Notes: generated by a model from the sequence alone, not told the origin. Positions 25,291 through 35,080 are shown, counted from the stretch's first letter. The stretch is 59,102 nucleotides of DNA from Mesobacillus jeotgali (GCF_002874535.1 NZ_CP025025.1:4644353-4703454); one strand, 5' to 3'. Numbers and translations are program-made.

Positions 25291-26474
25291 ATATCAAAAC
25301 TCCTGTCTTTAGAGGCAAACATGTATGTTTTATGATGGAACCGAATGCCGTAAATCAATCCCATCGCCAGCATATTGCCCATAAGCGAACTGCCTCCGTA
25401 ACTGATGAATGGCAGTGGGATACCGGTAATCGGGAGCAGCTGGATCGTCATCCCAATATTCTGAAAGACGTGGAAGGTGATCATGCTGATGACACCCGCG
25501 CTGATGTAGGTATTGAATGGATCATTCGTATCCAGAGCAGTTTTTGTCAAATGATAGATTAACAAGAAGTAAAGGCTGATGACAAAGCTGCCGCCTGCAA
25601 AGCCAAATTCTTCGCCAATGACGCTGAAAATGAAATCTGTATGGCTTTCTGGAATATAGACTTCACTTCCATTGATCCCTTTTCCTGTAAGCATGCCGGA
25701 ACCAATGGCACTGAGGGATTTTTGGAGATGGTAGCCATATTCAGGGTAGCTCTCTGGGTCAAGCCACGCATAAATGCGCCCAAACTGATACGTTTTTACA
25801 CCCAGGTATTCCTTTAGGATTTCCGGTTTCCAAATGACGAGATACAATATGCCTCCTCCTAGTGCCGCACCTCCGCCATAAAGCGGCAGGATGATTTTCC
25901 AGGTGATACCTGATACAAGGATGATTCCGGTGAAAATCGCAAGCACGACGAGAGAGGTTCCCAGGTCAGGCTGCAGCATAATCATTCCGAGTGGCAAGCC
26001 GGTTATGAAACCAAGCTTGATGAAAAGCAGGAAGTCAGTCTGAAGTGTCTTTCTTGTATGCTTTTTATGGTGGGCATAAATCGTGCTGCTAAGCGCAAGA
26101 ATCAGAAAGACTTTCATGAATTCTGAAGGCTGGATGGAACCGAATGGCTCGATGAAAAACCAGCTTTTTGCGCCATTCCTTTCCTCGGCTATGCTGGCAG
26201 GAGCGAAAAATAAGAAGATAAGCAGGAAGACTCCGAAGCCGTACAAATACCAGCTGAGCTTGCGGTACTGTTCACTGTCGAACATCATCACAACCCCAAT
26301 GATCCCTGACCCAACGACGTACCAAAAGATTTGTTTGTATAAAAAGTTCTGTCCAACATATTGGCCTGTTCTCTGTGCGCTGTAAATCGCGAAGCAGCTT
26401 GTCAAAAAGAACAACAATAAAAGGAGCGTCAATGTCCAATCAAACCGATCAAATTTTTTAATAGGCTTTTCCAT
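25287..26474 (-). CDS. rodA: peptidoglycan glycosyltransferase of the SEDS family (RodA-type)
   Basis: A 395-aa protein with ten membrane helices (FtsW/RodA/SpoVE family) polymerising lipid II during elongation. Conserved SEDS features: the AKSWF..FGSIQPSEFMK segment (about residues 100-118), MLQPDLGTS (about 160), the ESHTDFIFSVIGEEFGF loop carrying the catalytic Asp (near 280), and PLPFISYGGSS near the end. RodA is favoured over FtsW or SpoVE by overall similarity, but without alignment this is not certain. A GNAT gene is coupled downstream; no penicillin-binding partner is adjacent. Confidence 0.85.
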   Translation of the reverse strand: MEKPIKKFDRFDWTLTLLLLLFFLTSCFAIYSAQRTGQYVGQNFLYKQIFWYVVGSGIIGVVMMFDSEQYRKLSWYLYGFGVFLLIFLFFAPASIAEERNGAKSWFFIEPFGSIQPSEFMKVFLILALSSTIYAHHKKHTRKTLQTDFLLFIKLGFITGLPLGMIMLQPDLGTSLVVLAIFTGIILVSGITWKIILPLYGGGAALGGGILYLVIWKPEILKEYLGVKTYQFGRIYAWLDPESYPEYGYHLQKSLSAIGSGMLTGKGINGSEVYIPESHTDFIFSVIGEEFGFAGGSFVISLYFLLIYHLTKTALDTNDPFNTYISAGVISMITFHVFQNIGMTIQLLPITGIPLPFISYGGSSLMGNMLAMGLIYGIRFHHKTYMFASKDRSFDI

Positions 26475-26772
26475 TTGCTACACCCTGTCTCAATCCGTTT
26501 TTACAATATTATGCTAGCAGAGTTGAATTATCCTTACAATCCCTGATAAGGTAACATTTCCCTGTGTAATTAATAGACGAATTAAATGGGAGAATAGTTT
26601 CTTTTGTAATAGGGATTCTTTTAACGTGTTAGTACGATAATAATTATGTTTTTGAAGAGTCAGAATAAGATATTTTCATGTGTTTTTGTTAGAATGGAAG
26701 GAGTGTTATTTGTACGGAGTCAGAGTGCCTCTGGCAATCATGCAGCTGAGAATTTTCCGGGAGGTTGTGCCT

Positions 26773-27549
26773 TTGAAAAAGAACCATCCTTATAGCAGGG
26801 ATTTACTATATGTCCACTTGAACGAGCGGGACCAGTACGTGCTCTCGCATGGTATGGAATTCCATGAATTTGCAAGGTCATTGTCTGATTCGCTTAACCA
26901 TTTGCTGCTGTTGAAGCATCGCTATGAGGATGGTGAGTTCAATAGACATACCTTATTTGAATATGTACCTGAAGACAGCGTCGAAAAGTTGGTCTCAGCA
27001 AATGTCCATGCATACGGGGATTTTTGCTGGATCGATTTTGAGGATGTGGAAGCGCTGAATGTGCTGACAGCCCAGGAGATTGCCGAGCTTCTTTATCTAG
27101 GCCATATCAAGCACCATTTGAAACAGCCATTTTATAACCAGCTCGATAATCGCTTTGTTTACCTTTCCCATGAGGATGGCTGGTTCAACAAAATATATTA
27201 CCGCAACTTCAATGATTTTTTTAGGATGCTAGGAACGGTTCTTTCTGGAAAGCTTGGGGAAATGAAACCAGAAAAAACACTGCTCGGGATCAGGAAAAAG
27301 AAGTCCTATCCAGCTGTCAGCAAGGAGATCCTGAAATCATTGACGCCGGCATTAAAAGAAGGAGCGGTTTTTTCGCTGAAAAACATCCAGCAAAACCGCA
27401 ACAGAATTGAAATACCGATTTGGATCATCGGAGATTTTGCCAATATGGATGACATGCATGATGAATATAAAGAAGCAAGCCGCAGCAATCCGGACGGCAG
27501 GCTTGTCTTTGATAAAAAAGTGAAAGAATGGAGTCTGCTAGCCCAATAA
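26773..27549 (+). CDS. conserved hypothetical protein
   Basis: About 258 aa from TTG 26773, which has GGGAGG eight bases upstream. Two earlier in-frame starts (GTG 26680, TTG 26710 with AAGGAG six bases upstream) are possible and would add 20-31 residues with less protein-like composition. The sequence is soluble, rich in aromatic and charged residues (HLNERDQYVLSHGMEFHEF, then YRNFNDFFRMLG), with a C-terminal IPIWIIGDFANMDDMHDEY stretch. I recall such proteins as conserved in Bacillaceae but can give no function. Monocistronic. Confidence 0.7.
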   Translation: MKKNHPYSRDLLYVHLNERDQYVLSHGMEFHEFARSLSDSLNHLLLLKHRYEDGEFNRHTLFEYVPEDSVEKLVSANVHAYGDFCWIDFEDVEALNVLTAQEIAELLYLGHIKHHLKQPFYNQLDNRFVYLSHEDGWFNKIYYRNFNDFFRMLGTVLSGKLGEMKPEKTLLGIRKKKSYPAVSKEILKSLTPALKEGAVFSLKNIQQNRNRIEIPIWIIGDFANMDDMHDEYKEASRSNPDGRLVFDKKVKEWSLLAQ

Positions 27550-27798
27550 AGCTGTTTTTGTAAAGATTGTTGTTAAAATCCTAAAGCCGATTTTAACGTG
27601 ATAAAAGTCATTTTGTAAGTCGGTACTAAAGCGTCAATTTTGTAAAGAAACTTAGGTAATACAATCCTATTTTGTAGTCAATAGCAACAAAGTTTGAGAA
27701 AAGAGCCCCCTAATATAGTCGAAAAAGCAAAATTTTTGGAGCAATTTTTGGCAAATCGTGTATAATGGGATTTAGCGGAAAATTACATATCGAAATGA

Positions 27799-27995
27799 AC
27801 GGGTGTCTTTTTAAACAAGACTTAATAGGGAAGTTGGTGAAAATCCAACGCGGTCCCGCCACTGTAAATGGGAGCAAGCTGCAAATGCCACTGTACAAAT
27901 GTATGGGAAGGCGCAGCGAGCATTGACCATGAGCCAGGAGACCTGCCTGTCCATTGCACCAACAAACCTACGAGGATAGGGAGGTGCCGACAGGC
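27799..27995 (+). ncRNA. cobalamin (B12) riboswitch
   Basis: Conserved segments in order: GGGTGTC opening stem, GGGAAGTTGGTGAAAATCC (27838-27857 region), GCGGTCCCGCCACTGTAA, and the B12 box GAGCCAGGAGACCTGCC at 27931-27947. A TATAAT lies at 27761-27766. Downstream a strong terminator (28036-28067) precedes btuF, so adenosylcobalamin binding most likely promotes premature termination. Confidence 0.95.
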
Positions 27996-28035
27996 TCTAT
28001 GTCTTTTATGATGATAAAAACATTTGCTTACTCGG

Positions 28036-28067
28036 ACATCTCCCCTTCAGGTGGAGATGTTTTTTTA
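28036..28067 (+). terminator. B12 riboswitch-controlled terminator
   Basis: ACATCTCC / GGAGATGT stem followed by seven T, between the aptamer and btuF. It is the likely expression platform. Confidence 0.85.
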
Positions 28068-28090
28068 TTGAAAAATTGGAGGAGAAGCAA

Positions 28091-29047
28091 ATGAAAAAAA
28101 TATTATTGTTGATGATGGCAGCAGTCATGATCCTGGTTGGCTGTGGTACTGAAGCACAGCCTGAAAAGAATGAAGGCGAAAAAACTGCGCAGGAGCAAAA
28201 GTCGGGTTTCCCCGTCACTGTAAAAGATGCGCTTGATGAAGAAGTTGTCATTGAAGAAAAGCCAGAAAAGATCATCTCCCTGATTCCGAGCAACACTGAG
28301 ATCGTTTACGCGCTCGACAGCGGAGATGCGATCGTCGGTGTCACGGATTTCGACAATTACCCAGAGGAAGTAATGTCGAAGGAAAAAATCGGAGGTATGG
28401 AATTCAATATTGAGAAAATGATTTCTCTGAAGCCAGACCTCGTCCTTGCCCCCGGGTCTACAGCGGACACTGTAAAAGAAGGCCTTCAGCAATTGAAGGA
28501 CGCAGGAATTGCTGTTGTTGTTGTGAACGATGCGCAGTCATTTGAAGAAGTGTATCAATCAATTGAAATGATTGGCCAGGCCATCGGTGAAACAGATAAG
28601 GCAGATGAACTTATTGAAAATATGAAAAACAGTTTTGCAGAACTGAAGAAGAAAGCCGAAGCCATCAAACCTGAGGAGCAGAAGACAGTATTTGTCGAGG
28701 TTTCCCCTGAACCGGAAATCTACACAGCCGGCAAAAATACCTTCATTAATGAAATGCTTGAGTTGATTGGAGCAAAGAATGCAGCCGGAGATATGGAGGG
28801 CTGGCCGAAGGTTGACCCGGAAGCAATCGTTGAGCGTAATCCCGATGTTATTGTGACAACCTATGGTTACTACACAGAAAAGCCGATCGAACAGGTTCTT
28901 GCCCGAGCAGGCTGGAATAATGTAAAAGCAGTCAAGGACCAGCAGGTATTCGATGTTCACTCTGACCTCGTAACCCGTTCAGGCCCAAGGCTCGCTGAAG
29001 GAGCAGAGGAGCTTGCAAAAGCCATTTATCCGGACGTTTTTAAATAA
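28091..29047 (+). CDS. btuF: cobalamin/cobinamide ABC transporter substrate-binding lipoprotein
   Basis: A 318-aa lipoprotein. Signal peptide with lipobox LVGC (Cys at about residue 17), an acidic linker, then a helical-backbone Fe3+/B12 periplasmic-binding fold: PEKIISLIPSNTEIVYAL, VGVTDFDNYPEEV, LKPDLVLAPG, and VTTYGYYTEKP. ATG 28091 has GGAGGAG six bases upstream; a TTG at 28076 overlaps that site. It captures corrinoids outside the membrane for BtuC. First gene of the riboswitch-controlled operon; its 3' end overlaps btuC by 35 bp. Confidence 0.92.
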   Translation: MKKILLLMMAAVMILVGCGTEAQPEKNEGEKTAQEQKSGFPVTVKDALDEEVVIEEKPEKIISLIPSNTEIVYALDSGDAIVGVTDFDNYPEEVMSKEKIGGMEFNIEKMISLKPDLVLAPGSTADTVKEGLQQLKDAGIAVVVVNDAQSFEEVYQSIEMIGQAIGETDKADELIENMKNSFAELKKKAEAIKPEEQKTVFVEVSPEPEIYTAGKNTFINEMLELIGAKNAAGDMEGWPKVDPEAIVERNPDVIVTTYGYYTEKPIEQVLARAGWNNVKAVKDQQVFDVHSDLVTRSGPRLAEGAEELAKAIYPDVFK

Positions 29048-30074
29048 TAAAGGGTTTGCATATATCATTTCAACAGCATTTTTGATCATTTCGATGCTGT
29101 TGGGCATATCAATCGGAACGGTTTCCATCCCTGTACCCGCTATTATTGAAATCATTGGTGCTGAGATTTTCCGCTTTCAGGGCCAGGGAATCGATTCGAT
29201 GCATGAAAGCATTGTCATGGATATCAGACTGCCGCGCGTCTTGCTGGCAGGACTCGTCGGTGCGTCCCTGGCAATTGCCGGTGCGGCGTTCCAGGGCCTG
29301 CTCCGCAATCCGCTAGCTGACCCATATACACTGGGGATTTCATCAGGAGCTTCAATAGGTGCGGTCATCACGCTGTTTTTTGGAATCTCATTACCGCTTC
29401 TCGGGGCATTCACGTTGCCGGTGCTGAGCATTTTGTTCGCATTCGCAACCGTGTTGTTTGTGCTGTTTTTTGCCCGGAGAGTCGACAGGCTGCTCAGAGT
29501 TGAGACGATTATATTGACTGGAATTATTTTAAGTTCATTTCTCGGGTCATTCATATCATTGATGATCGCGCTTTCCGGCGAGGAGCTGCGGCAAATCATT
29601 GGCTGGCTGCTTGGCAGTGTCTCGATGCGCGGTTGGGAGTACATCAAAATTATTTTTCCTTTCTTTATTATTGGTTTGGTGATTTTGCTGGCAAATACCA
29701 GGGAATTAAATGCAATGTCCTTCGGTGAGGAACGGGCGCAGCACCTTGGTGTCAATGTCGAGCGCCGCAAACTGCTGATTTTATTGTCTGGTTCTCTTTT
29801 AACTGGCTCAGCAGTTGCGGTATCAGGGACTATCGGCTTTGTCGGTCTCGTCATCCCGCATCTGACAAGGACAGTCTGGGGGCCGGACCATCGTCATTTA
29901 CTGCCGCTATCCGTTTTGATTGGCAGCGGCTTCCTGATTCTTGCCGACCTTGTATCGAGGACAATCATCGCGCCATCAGAATTACCGATTGGCGTGATCA
30001 CGGCCTTGATAGGAGCTCCGGTTTTTGCATTGATTTTAATGAGAAATCGTAAGGAAAGAAGTGCTGGCCGATGA
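29013..30074 (+). CDS. btuC: cobalamin ABC transporter permease
   Basis: A 353-aa FecCD-family permease with about ten helices. Conserved signatures: RLPRVLLAGLVGASLAIAGAAFQGLLRNPLADPYTLGISSGAS (near residues 70-110), and SGTIGFVGLVIPHLTR (near 270) for contact with the ATPase. TTG 29013 is the likely start: AGGAG nine bases before it lies inside btuF. It overlaps btuD by 4 bp (ATGA), so the operon is tightly coupled. Confidence 0.92.
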   Translation: MQKPFIRTFLNNKGFAYIISTAFLIISMLLGISIGTVSIPVPAIIEIIGAEIFRFQGQGIDSMHESIVMDIRLPRVLLAGLVGASLAIAGAAFQGLLRNPLADPYTLGISSGASIGAVITLFFGISLPLLGAFTLPVLSILFAFATVLFVLFFARRVDRLLRVETIILTGIILSSFLGSFISLMIALSGEELRQIIGWLLGSVSMRGWEYIKIIFPFFIIGLVILLANTRELNAMSFGEERAQHLGVNVERRKLLILLSGSLLTGSAVAVSGTIGFVGLVIPHLTRTVWGPDHRHLLPLSVLIGSGFLILADLVSRTIIAPSELPIGVITALIGAPVFALILMRNRKERSAGR

Positions 30075-31513
30075 TTAATGTGGAGAATTTGACAGGCGGA
30101 TATGCGGGCGGAGAGGTGTTAAAAGGAATCAATTTTGAGGTTGGAAAAGGGGAGTTGTTTGGAATCCTTGGCCCTAATGGCAGCGGAAAAACAACGCTTT
30201 TAAAAATGATCAGCGGAGCTCTGGATTTCAGAGAAGGTTCTATCAATGTTGATGGGCGTCCGTTGACTCAATACTCACCAAAGCAGCTTGCAAGGATGAT
30301 AGCCGTCCTGCCTCAGCACGGTGAACAGGCCTTTCCTTATTCGGTAAAAGAAACCGTTTCACTCGGACGCTATGCACACCAGAAAGGCTGGTTCAATAGC
30401 TGGCGTGATGAGGATGAACAGATTGTCCAGAAGGTGATGGACCAGACAGGGATAACTCGCCTTCAGGACAAATCGATCGTGGAATTGTCCGGCGGTGAAA
30501 AGCAGCGGGTATTTCTCGCGCAGGCGCTTGCTCAGCAGCCCAGGATCCTCCTGCTTGATGAGCCAACGAACCACCTCGACCTCAGCTTCCAAAAGGAATT
30601 GCTCGACTTGCTGAAAAAATGGGCGGCGGAAGAGGAATTGACGGTTGTCTCGATTTTTCATGACTTGAATCTGGCTTCATTATATTGTGACAGGCTGCTG
30701 TTGATGGAAAATGGGGAAGTTTTGATAGTTGATACTCCTGCTGAGGTTTTAAAGGAAGAACGAATTAAAAAAGTATATAAAACCCAGATCAAAAACCATC
30801 CGCACCCGGAAATTGCCAAGCCGCAATTGCTGCTGGTTCCCGAAGAGGATGGTGGTCATGAGGTTGATTTTAAAATAGACGCCAGGTTTCTCGATGTCGG
30901 GCAGGACAGGATTGTCCTCCAGTCACCGGTGAAATTGAGGACGATGTCTTCCGGAATCACCGGTGCCGGGATCGGCTGGCACAGTTCGTTCGTACACCGG
31001 GTTGTTCCGATGGAGTATGACTGCAGCGACCATAAGGCGGAAATGGCTGAGTATTTGCAGGAGAATGGCTTCCTGCCAAGCGAGACAGTGGGGATGATGA
31101 CGGCTGTACCCGCAGAGACAGCATCATACCAACTGTTTGAGGCTGACGGCCTTTCCATTTTCATCATTGTCTCGGCCGGGAATACCCATCGTGACAGACC
31201 GCGGAATATCAATACATGGCTGTTCATTAACGGCAGGATTTCCGAGGAGGCTTTTATCCAGAGCGCAATGACCGCGGCAGAAGCGAAAATAAGCGTTTTG
31301 AATGAGCTTGAGGGAAGTGGGGCTGGTATTTCTGGCCAGCCAGCTGGCATTTCGACAGACAGCATTTGCATTGCTGCAACACAGCAGGGGGAGTCAATTT
31401 CCTATGCAGGTACTGCCACCCCGCTCGGCAAGCTGATCAGTGAAGGGATTTATACCTGCACGAAGGAAGCGATATTGAAGTACAGAGCCAGTAAAGCCGC
31501 GTTCAAGCATTAA
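30071..31513 (+). CDS. btuD: BtuD-CbiZ fusion: cobalamin transporter ATPase with adenosylcobinamide amidohydrolase
   Basis: A 480-aa two-domain protein. Residues 1-245 are a complete ABC ATPase (Walker A GPNGSGKTT near 36, Q loop, signature LSGGEKQR near 140, Walker B LLLDEP near 160, HDL switch near 195). Residues about 265-475 are a CbiZ domain, recognisable from SSGITGAGIGWH, FIIVSAGNTHRDRP and TDSICIAATQ. CbiZ removes the side chain of adenosylcobinamide so that scavenged cobinamide can enter B12 remodelling. The fusion couples import to salvage. It is known in other Bacillaceae (B. subtilis YvrA is similar as I recall). Confidence 0.9.
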   Translation: MINVENLTGGYAGGEVLKGINFEVGKGELFGILGPNGSGKTTLLKMISGALDFREGSINVDGRPLTQYSPKQLARMIAVLPQHGEQAFPYSVKETVSLGRYAHQKGWFNSWRDEDEQIVQKVMDQTGITRLQDKSIVELSGGEKQRVFLAQALAQQPRILLLDEPTNHLDLSFQKELLDLLKKWAAEEELTVVSIFHDLNLASLYCDRLLLMENGEVLIVDTPAEVLKEERIKKVYKTQIKNHPHPEIAKPQLLLVPEEDGGHEVDFKIDARFLDVGQDRIVLQSPVKLRTMSSGITGAGIGWHSSFVHRVVPMEYDCSDHKAEMAEYLQENGFLPSETVGMMTAVPAETASYQLFEADGLSIFIIVSAGNTHRDRPRNINTWLFINGRISEEAFIQSAMTAAEAKISVLNELEGSGAGISGQPAGISTDSICIAATQQGESISYAGTATPLGKLISEGIYTCTKEAILKYRASKAAFKH

Positions 31514-31565
31514 ATGAAGGAATTATATCATTGAGTCTCGAATTCTTTTTTTAGAGGTGATGATG

Positions 31566-31949
31566 ATGGAATTGAAAATGGGCTATGTCATTTTATATGT
31601 GGCTGATCTGGAAAAAACAAAGCATTTTTACGGTGAGCTGCTTGGCCTTAAACTTCGAAATGAATTTGGCACCTATATCGAGTACGAAACCGGCAATACC
31701 GTCCTATCGATGAATACAAGGGAAGGCGGCCGTGAAATCACAACACTCCCAATCCCGGATGGAGTAAGGAAGGAACAAACCTTCGAGCTCGGATTCGTAA
31801 CAGAGGATGTTGCAGGAACAGTGGAGAAACTGCGTTCAGCAGGGGGCCCAATCCTGCTCGAGCCAACCGAAAAACCATGGGGCCAGGTCGTTGCCTATGC
31901 AGCCGATCCGGATGGCCATTACATTGAAATATGCACCCCGATTGGGTGA
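31566..31949 (+). CDS. VOC (glyoxalase/dioxygenase) family protein
   Basis: A 127-aa single-domain vicinal-oxygen-chelate protein: two betaalphabetabetabeta modules, starting GYVILYVADLEKTKHFYGELLGL and ending YAADPDGHYIEICTP, the usual family borders. Four successive possible starts (GTG then three ATG) lie at 31557-31566; the last has the best spacing from GAGG. Metal-ligand His/Glu positions exist (E in YIEI, H in DGHY), but the substrate is unknown. Fifty bp after the btu operon, possibly read through. Confidence 0.82.
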   Translation: MELKMGYVILYVADLEKTKHFYGELLGLKLRNEFGTYIEYETGNTVLSMNTREGGREITTLPIPDGVRKEQTFELGFVTEDVAGTVEKLRSAGGPILLEPTEKPWGQVVAYAADPDGHYIEICTPIG

Positions 31950-31954
31950 CCACG

Positions 31955-31993
31955 ATTCCTGCAGTTTTTTGACTGCAGGAATTTTTTCTTTTA
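31955..31993 (+). terminator. terminator after VOC gene
   Basis: ATTCCTGCAG / CTGCAGGAAT stem followed by TTTTTCTTTT. Confidence 0.85.
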
Positions 31994-32039
31994 GTCAAAA
32001 TTGATATTGAATGCCAAAAGAGGGATGTAGAGTTAATAC

Positions 32040-32830
32040 TATAGGCCCAGCCCGAAAAAGGTCACATAGAAAAGTTCTATAAGCCCGAATTGGCGCAGGA
32101 AGCGAAAAAAGGTCACATAGAAACATTCTATAAGCTCAAATTGGTGCAAGAAGCGAAAAAAGGTCACATAGAAAAGTTCTATAAGCCCGAATTGGTGTAG
32201 GAACCCGAAAAAGGTCACATAGAAGAGTTCTATAAGCCCGAATTGGTGCAGGAAGCGAAAAAAGATCACATAGAAACATTCTATAAGCCCGAATTGGTGT
32301 AGGAACCCGAAAAAGGTCACATAGGAAAGTTCTATAAGCCCAAATTGTCGTAGTAAGTAAAAAAAGGTCACACACAAAAGTACTATAAGCCCGAATTGGT
32401 GCAGGAAGCGAAAAAAGGTCACATAGAAAAGTTCTATAAGCCCGAATTGGTGCAGGAAGCGAAAAAAGATCACATAGAAACATTCTATAAGCCCGAATTG
32501 GTGTAGGAACCCGAAAAAGGTCACATAGGAAAGTTCTATAAGCCCAAATTGTGGTTGTAAGTAGAAAAAGGTCACACAGAAAAGTTCTATAAGCCCGAAT
32601 TGGTGCAGGAAGCGAAAAAAGGTCACATAGAAAAGTTCTATAAGCCCAAATTGGGGTCGGAATCAAAAAAAGGTCACATAGAAAAGTTCTATGAGCCCAA
32701 ATTGGTGCAGGAACCTGAAAAAGGTCACATAGAAAAGTTCTATAAGCCCAAATTGTGGTTGTAAGCAGAAAAAGGTCACATAGAAACATTCTATAAGTCC
32801 CAATTGGGAAGGAGTATAAAAAAGTAGCAT
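32040..32830. repeat. 51-bp tandem repeat array D (15 units)
   Basis: GGTCAC or GATCAC recurs every 51 bp without exception: 32060, 32111, 32162, 32213, 32264, 32315, 32366, 32417, 32468, 32519, 32570, 32621, 32672, 32723, 32774. A unit reads GGTCACATAGAAAAG-TTCTATAAGCCCGAATTGG-TGCAGGAAGCGAAAAAA. The left arm is that of array C, but the right arm has decayed (TCTATAAGCCC instead of TCTATGTGACC). Because 51 is 17 codons, two reverse frames stay open through the array and give 17-residue repeats; these are not judged genes. Ends at 32830 with a degenerate unit. Confidence 0.93.
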
Positions 32831-32969
32831 AGAAAGCCTTTCAAGCTTGAAGGAAGCAAAGCAAGAATGGCGATTTTACAATTTAAGGTTTTTAACGTAT
32901 CTATGTGAAAAATGGAGATATCAATCGATATTTGTAGGAAAACATGAAATACAACGCTTACAACAATGG

Positions 32970-32997
32970 TTGCTAGTTTTTATAAATATGTTATGAT
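32970..32997 (+). promoter_or_regulatory. promoter of the SulP transporter gene
   Basis: TTGCTA, 16-bp spacer, TATGAT. It lies between array D and the transporter start and argues against earlier in-frame starts that begin upstream of or inside it. Confidence 0.6.
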
Positions 32998-33067
32998 AAA
33001 TTCTGTTTTTATCGGACCCGGCTTGCTTGAGAGTAGGAAGCCACAAAAACTATTAAGGGGTGTTTAC

Positions 33068-34540
33068 TTGAATACTACTACAATTAAAGAACAATGGTTT
33101 GGCAACGTTAAAGGAGATATCCTTGCGGGAATCGTCGTTGCGCTTGCTTTGATTCCTGAAGCGATCGCCTTTTCGATTATTGCTGGCGTTGACCCAATGG
33201 TAGGACTTTACGCTTCATTTGCGATTGCTGTGACAATCGCGATTGTCGGCGGCCGTCCTGGCATGATTTCAGCAGCGACCGGTGCGATGGCGCTGTTGAT
33301 GGTGACGCTTGTTGCTGACCATGGTTTGCAATATTTAATGGCAGCTACGATTTTGACAGGTCTCCTGCAGATTCTGTTTGGTGTGTTTAAATTAGCGAGG
33401 TTCATGAAGTTCATTCCGCGTTCCGTTATGATTGGCTTCGTTAACGCACTTGCAATTTTGATTTTCATGGCACAGCTAGAGCAGTTTGTAGACGCAACAT
33501 GGGTAATGTATGCAATGGTGGCGGGCGCGCTTGCAATCATTTATCTCTTCCCGCGTATTACTAAGGCTGTTCCGTCTCCGCTTGTGGCGATTATCGTCAT
33601 TACGGTGTTAGCACTTATGACAAAGAGTGATGTAAGAACAGTTGGTGATATGGGGAATCTGACTTCAGCATTGCCAACATTCTTGATTCCAAATGTACCT
33701 TTTAACCTTGAAACGTTAAAAATTATTTTCCCTTACTCATTGGCTTTGGCGATTGTCGGCTTGCTTGAATCATTGCTGACTGCTTCGATCGTCGATGATA
33801 TGACTGATACTTCTAGTGATAAGAACAAAGAAAGCCGCGGCCAGGGGATTGCGAATATCGTTGCAGGATTATTCGGCGGTATGGCAGGCTGCGCAATGAT
33901 TGGCCAGTCCGTAATTAACGTTAAATCTGGCGGCCGAGGCAGATTGTCTGCTCTTGTCGCCGGTACTTTCTTGATGTTCCTGATTATTGTTCTAGGTAAT
34001 ATTGTCGTGCAAATTCCGATGGCAGCACTTGTTGGCGTCATGATCATGGTATCAATCGGAACGTTCGACTGGTCATCAATCAAAGGTATGGCAAAGACCC
34101 CTGTTACAGATTCAATTGTCTTGGTTGTCACTACTGTAACAACAGTTTTCACCCATGACCTATCAAAAGGTGTATTCGCCGGAATCATCTTGAGTGCAAT
34201 TTTCTTCGTAGCGAAAATCTCCAAGGTGAAAGTCACATCAACATTTGATGTTGCAATGAGTCGCCGTACGTATTTCGTAACTGGACAAGTATTCTTCGCA
34301 TCAGTAACGGACTTGGTTGAATCCTTCGATTTGAAAGAATCAGCCAAAGAAGTCGTAATCGACCTGACACATGCCCATGTTTGGGATGACTCAGCAGTTG
34401 CTGCAATTGATAAAATCGTCATTAAATTAAGAGAGAATGGAACTTTGGTCCGCTTGCATGGCCTCAATGAACCAAGTTCACACTTGATTGACAAGCTAGC
34501 CGTTCACAAACAGGAAGGTGCCAAGCTGTCCGGACATTAA
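33068..34540 (+). CDS. SulP family anion transporter with STAS domain
   Basis: A 490-aa SLC26/SulP protein. The membrane domain (about 1-375) has the signature [25 protein letters not shown] and the [23 protein letters not shown] region typical of the family. The C-terminal STAS domain (about 390-485) includes [24 protein letters not shown] 33068 has AAGGGG seven bases upstream. Probable substrates are sulfate, bicarbonate or other anions; not predictable. A UspA-type gene follows after a terminator, a common neighbour pairing. Confidence 0.9.
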   Translation: MNTTTIKEQWFGNVKGDILAGIVVALALIPEAIAFSIIAGVDPMVGLYASFAIAVTIAIVGGRPGMISAATGAMALLMVTLVADHGLQYLMAATILTGLLQILFGVFKLARFMKFIPRSVMIGFVNALAILIFMAQLEQFVDATWVMYAMVAGALAIIYLFPRITKAVPSPLVAIIVITVLALMTKSDVRTVGDMGNLTSALPTFLIPNVPFNLETLKIIFPYSLALAIVGLLESLLTASIVDDMTDTSSDKNKESRGQGIANIVAGLFGGMAGCAMIGQSVINVKSGGRGRLSALVAGTFLMFLIIVLGNIVVQIPMAALVGVMIMVSIGTFDWSSIKGMAKTPVTDSIVLVVTTVTTVFTHDLSKGVFAGIILSAIFFVAKISKVKVTSTFDVAMSRRTYFVTGQVFFASVTDLVESFDLKESAKEVVIDLTHAHVWDDSAVAAIDKIVIKLRENGTLVRLHGLNEPSSHLIDKLAVHKQEGAKLSGH

Positions 34541-34559
34541 AACGTAAAATATATCCTAG

Positions 34560-34595
34560 GAAAGCACGTTGACGAATCAGCGTGCTTTCTTTATA
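34560..34595 (+). terminator. terminator after SulP gene
   Basis: GAAAGCACG / CGTGCTTTC stem with 12-nt loop and a TTTATATA tail. Confidence 0.75.
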
Positions 34596-34629
34596 TATAA
34601 GATAATGAAATAAATTCGGGAGGAATGGC

Positions 34630-35049
34630 ATGTTTAAAAGAATCTTGTTAGCTTCTGATGGTTCTGACCATTCAGTGCGCGCGGCAAAAAAAGCGGTGGA
34701 ATTAGCGAAACTTAGCGGCGATAGTGAAATAACAGTGGTATATGTAGTCGATGGACAAACATCTAAAGAGGACGTTCTTCATAATGCGGATCGTGCGGTC
34801 GTCGAGGAAAAAAGAAAAATCAGGCTCCAGCCAGTAACCAACATGCTAGAAGAAGAGAGCTTGAACTTCAGGTATGAAAAATTGCTCGGTGAACCAGGTC
34901 CAGCAATTGTCGACTATGCTAACAAAAATCAATTTGATGTTGTCGTCGTCGGCAGCCGCGGCTTGAACGGCCTGCAGGAAATGGTCCTTGGCAGCGTCAG
35001 CCATAAAGTCGCTAAACGAGTAAAAGCACCTGTGTTAATCGTAAAATAA
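34630..35049 (+). CDS. universal stress protein (UspA family)
   Basis: A 139-aa single Usp domain. ILLASDGSDHSVRAAKKA at the start and the ATP-binding motif VVVGSRGLNGLQEMVLGSVSHKVAKRVKAPVLIV at the end (G-2x-G-9x-G-S/T) predict nucleotide binding. GGGAGG precedes the ATG. A role alongside the SulP transporter is likely from adjacency, but a shared function is not shown. Confidence 0.92.
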   Translation: MFKRILLASDGSDHSVRAAKKAVELAKLSGDSEITVVYVVDGQTSKEDVLHNADRAVVEEKRKIRLQPVTNMLEEESLNFRYEKLLGEPGPAIVDYANKNQFDVVVVGSRGLNGLQEMVLGSVSHKVAKRVKAPVLIVK

Positions 35050-35053
35050 GCTG

Positions 35054-35080
35054 CGCTCAGATGCATCTGAGCGTTTTTTC
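35054..35080 (+). terminator. terminator after UspA gene
   Basis: CGCTCAGATG / CATCTGAGCG perfect 10-bp stem followed by six T. Confidence 0.9.

Noticed and set aside
32039-32789. Two long overlapping minus-strand reading frames with 17-residue repeats
   Set aside because: They are a by-product of the 51 bp repeat (17 codons). Two different frames are open at once, no ribosome site exists, and the sister array with 52 bp period is not open.
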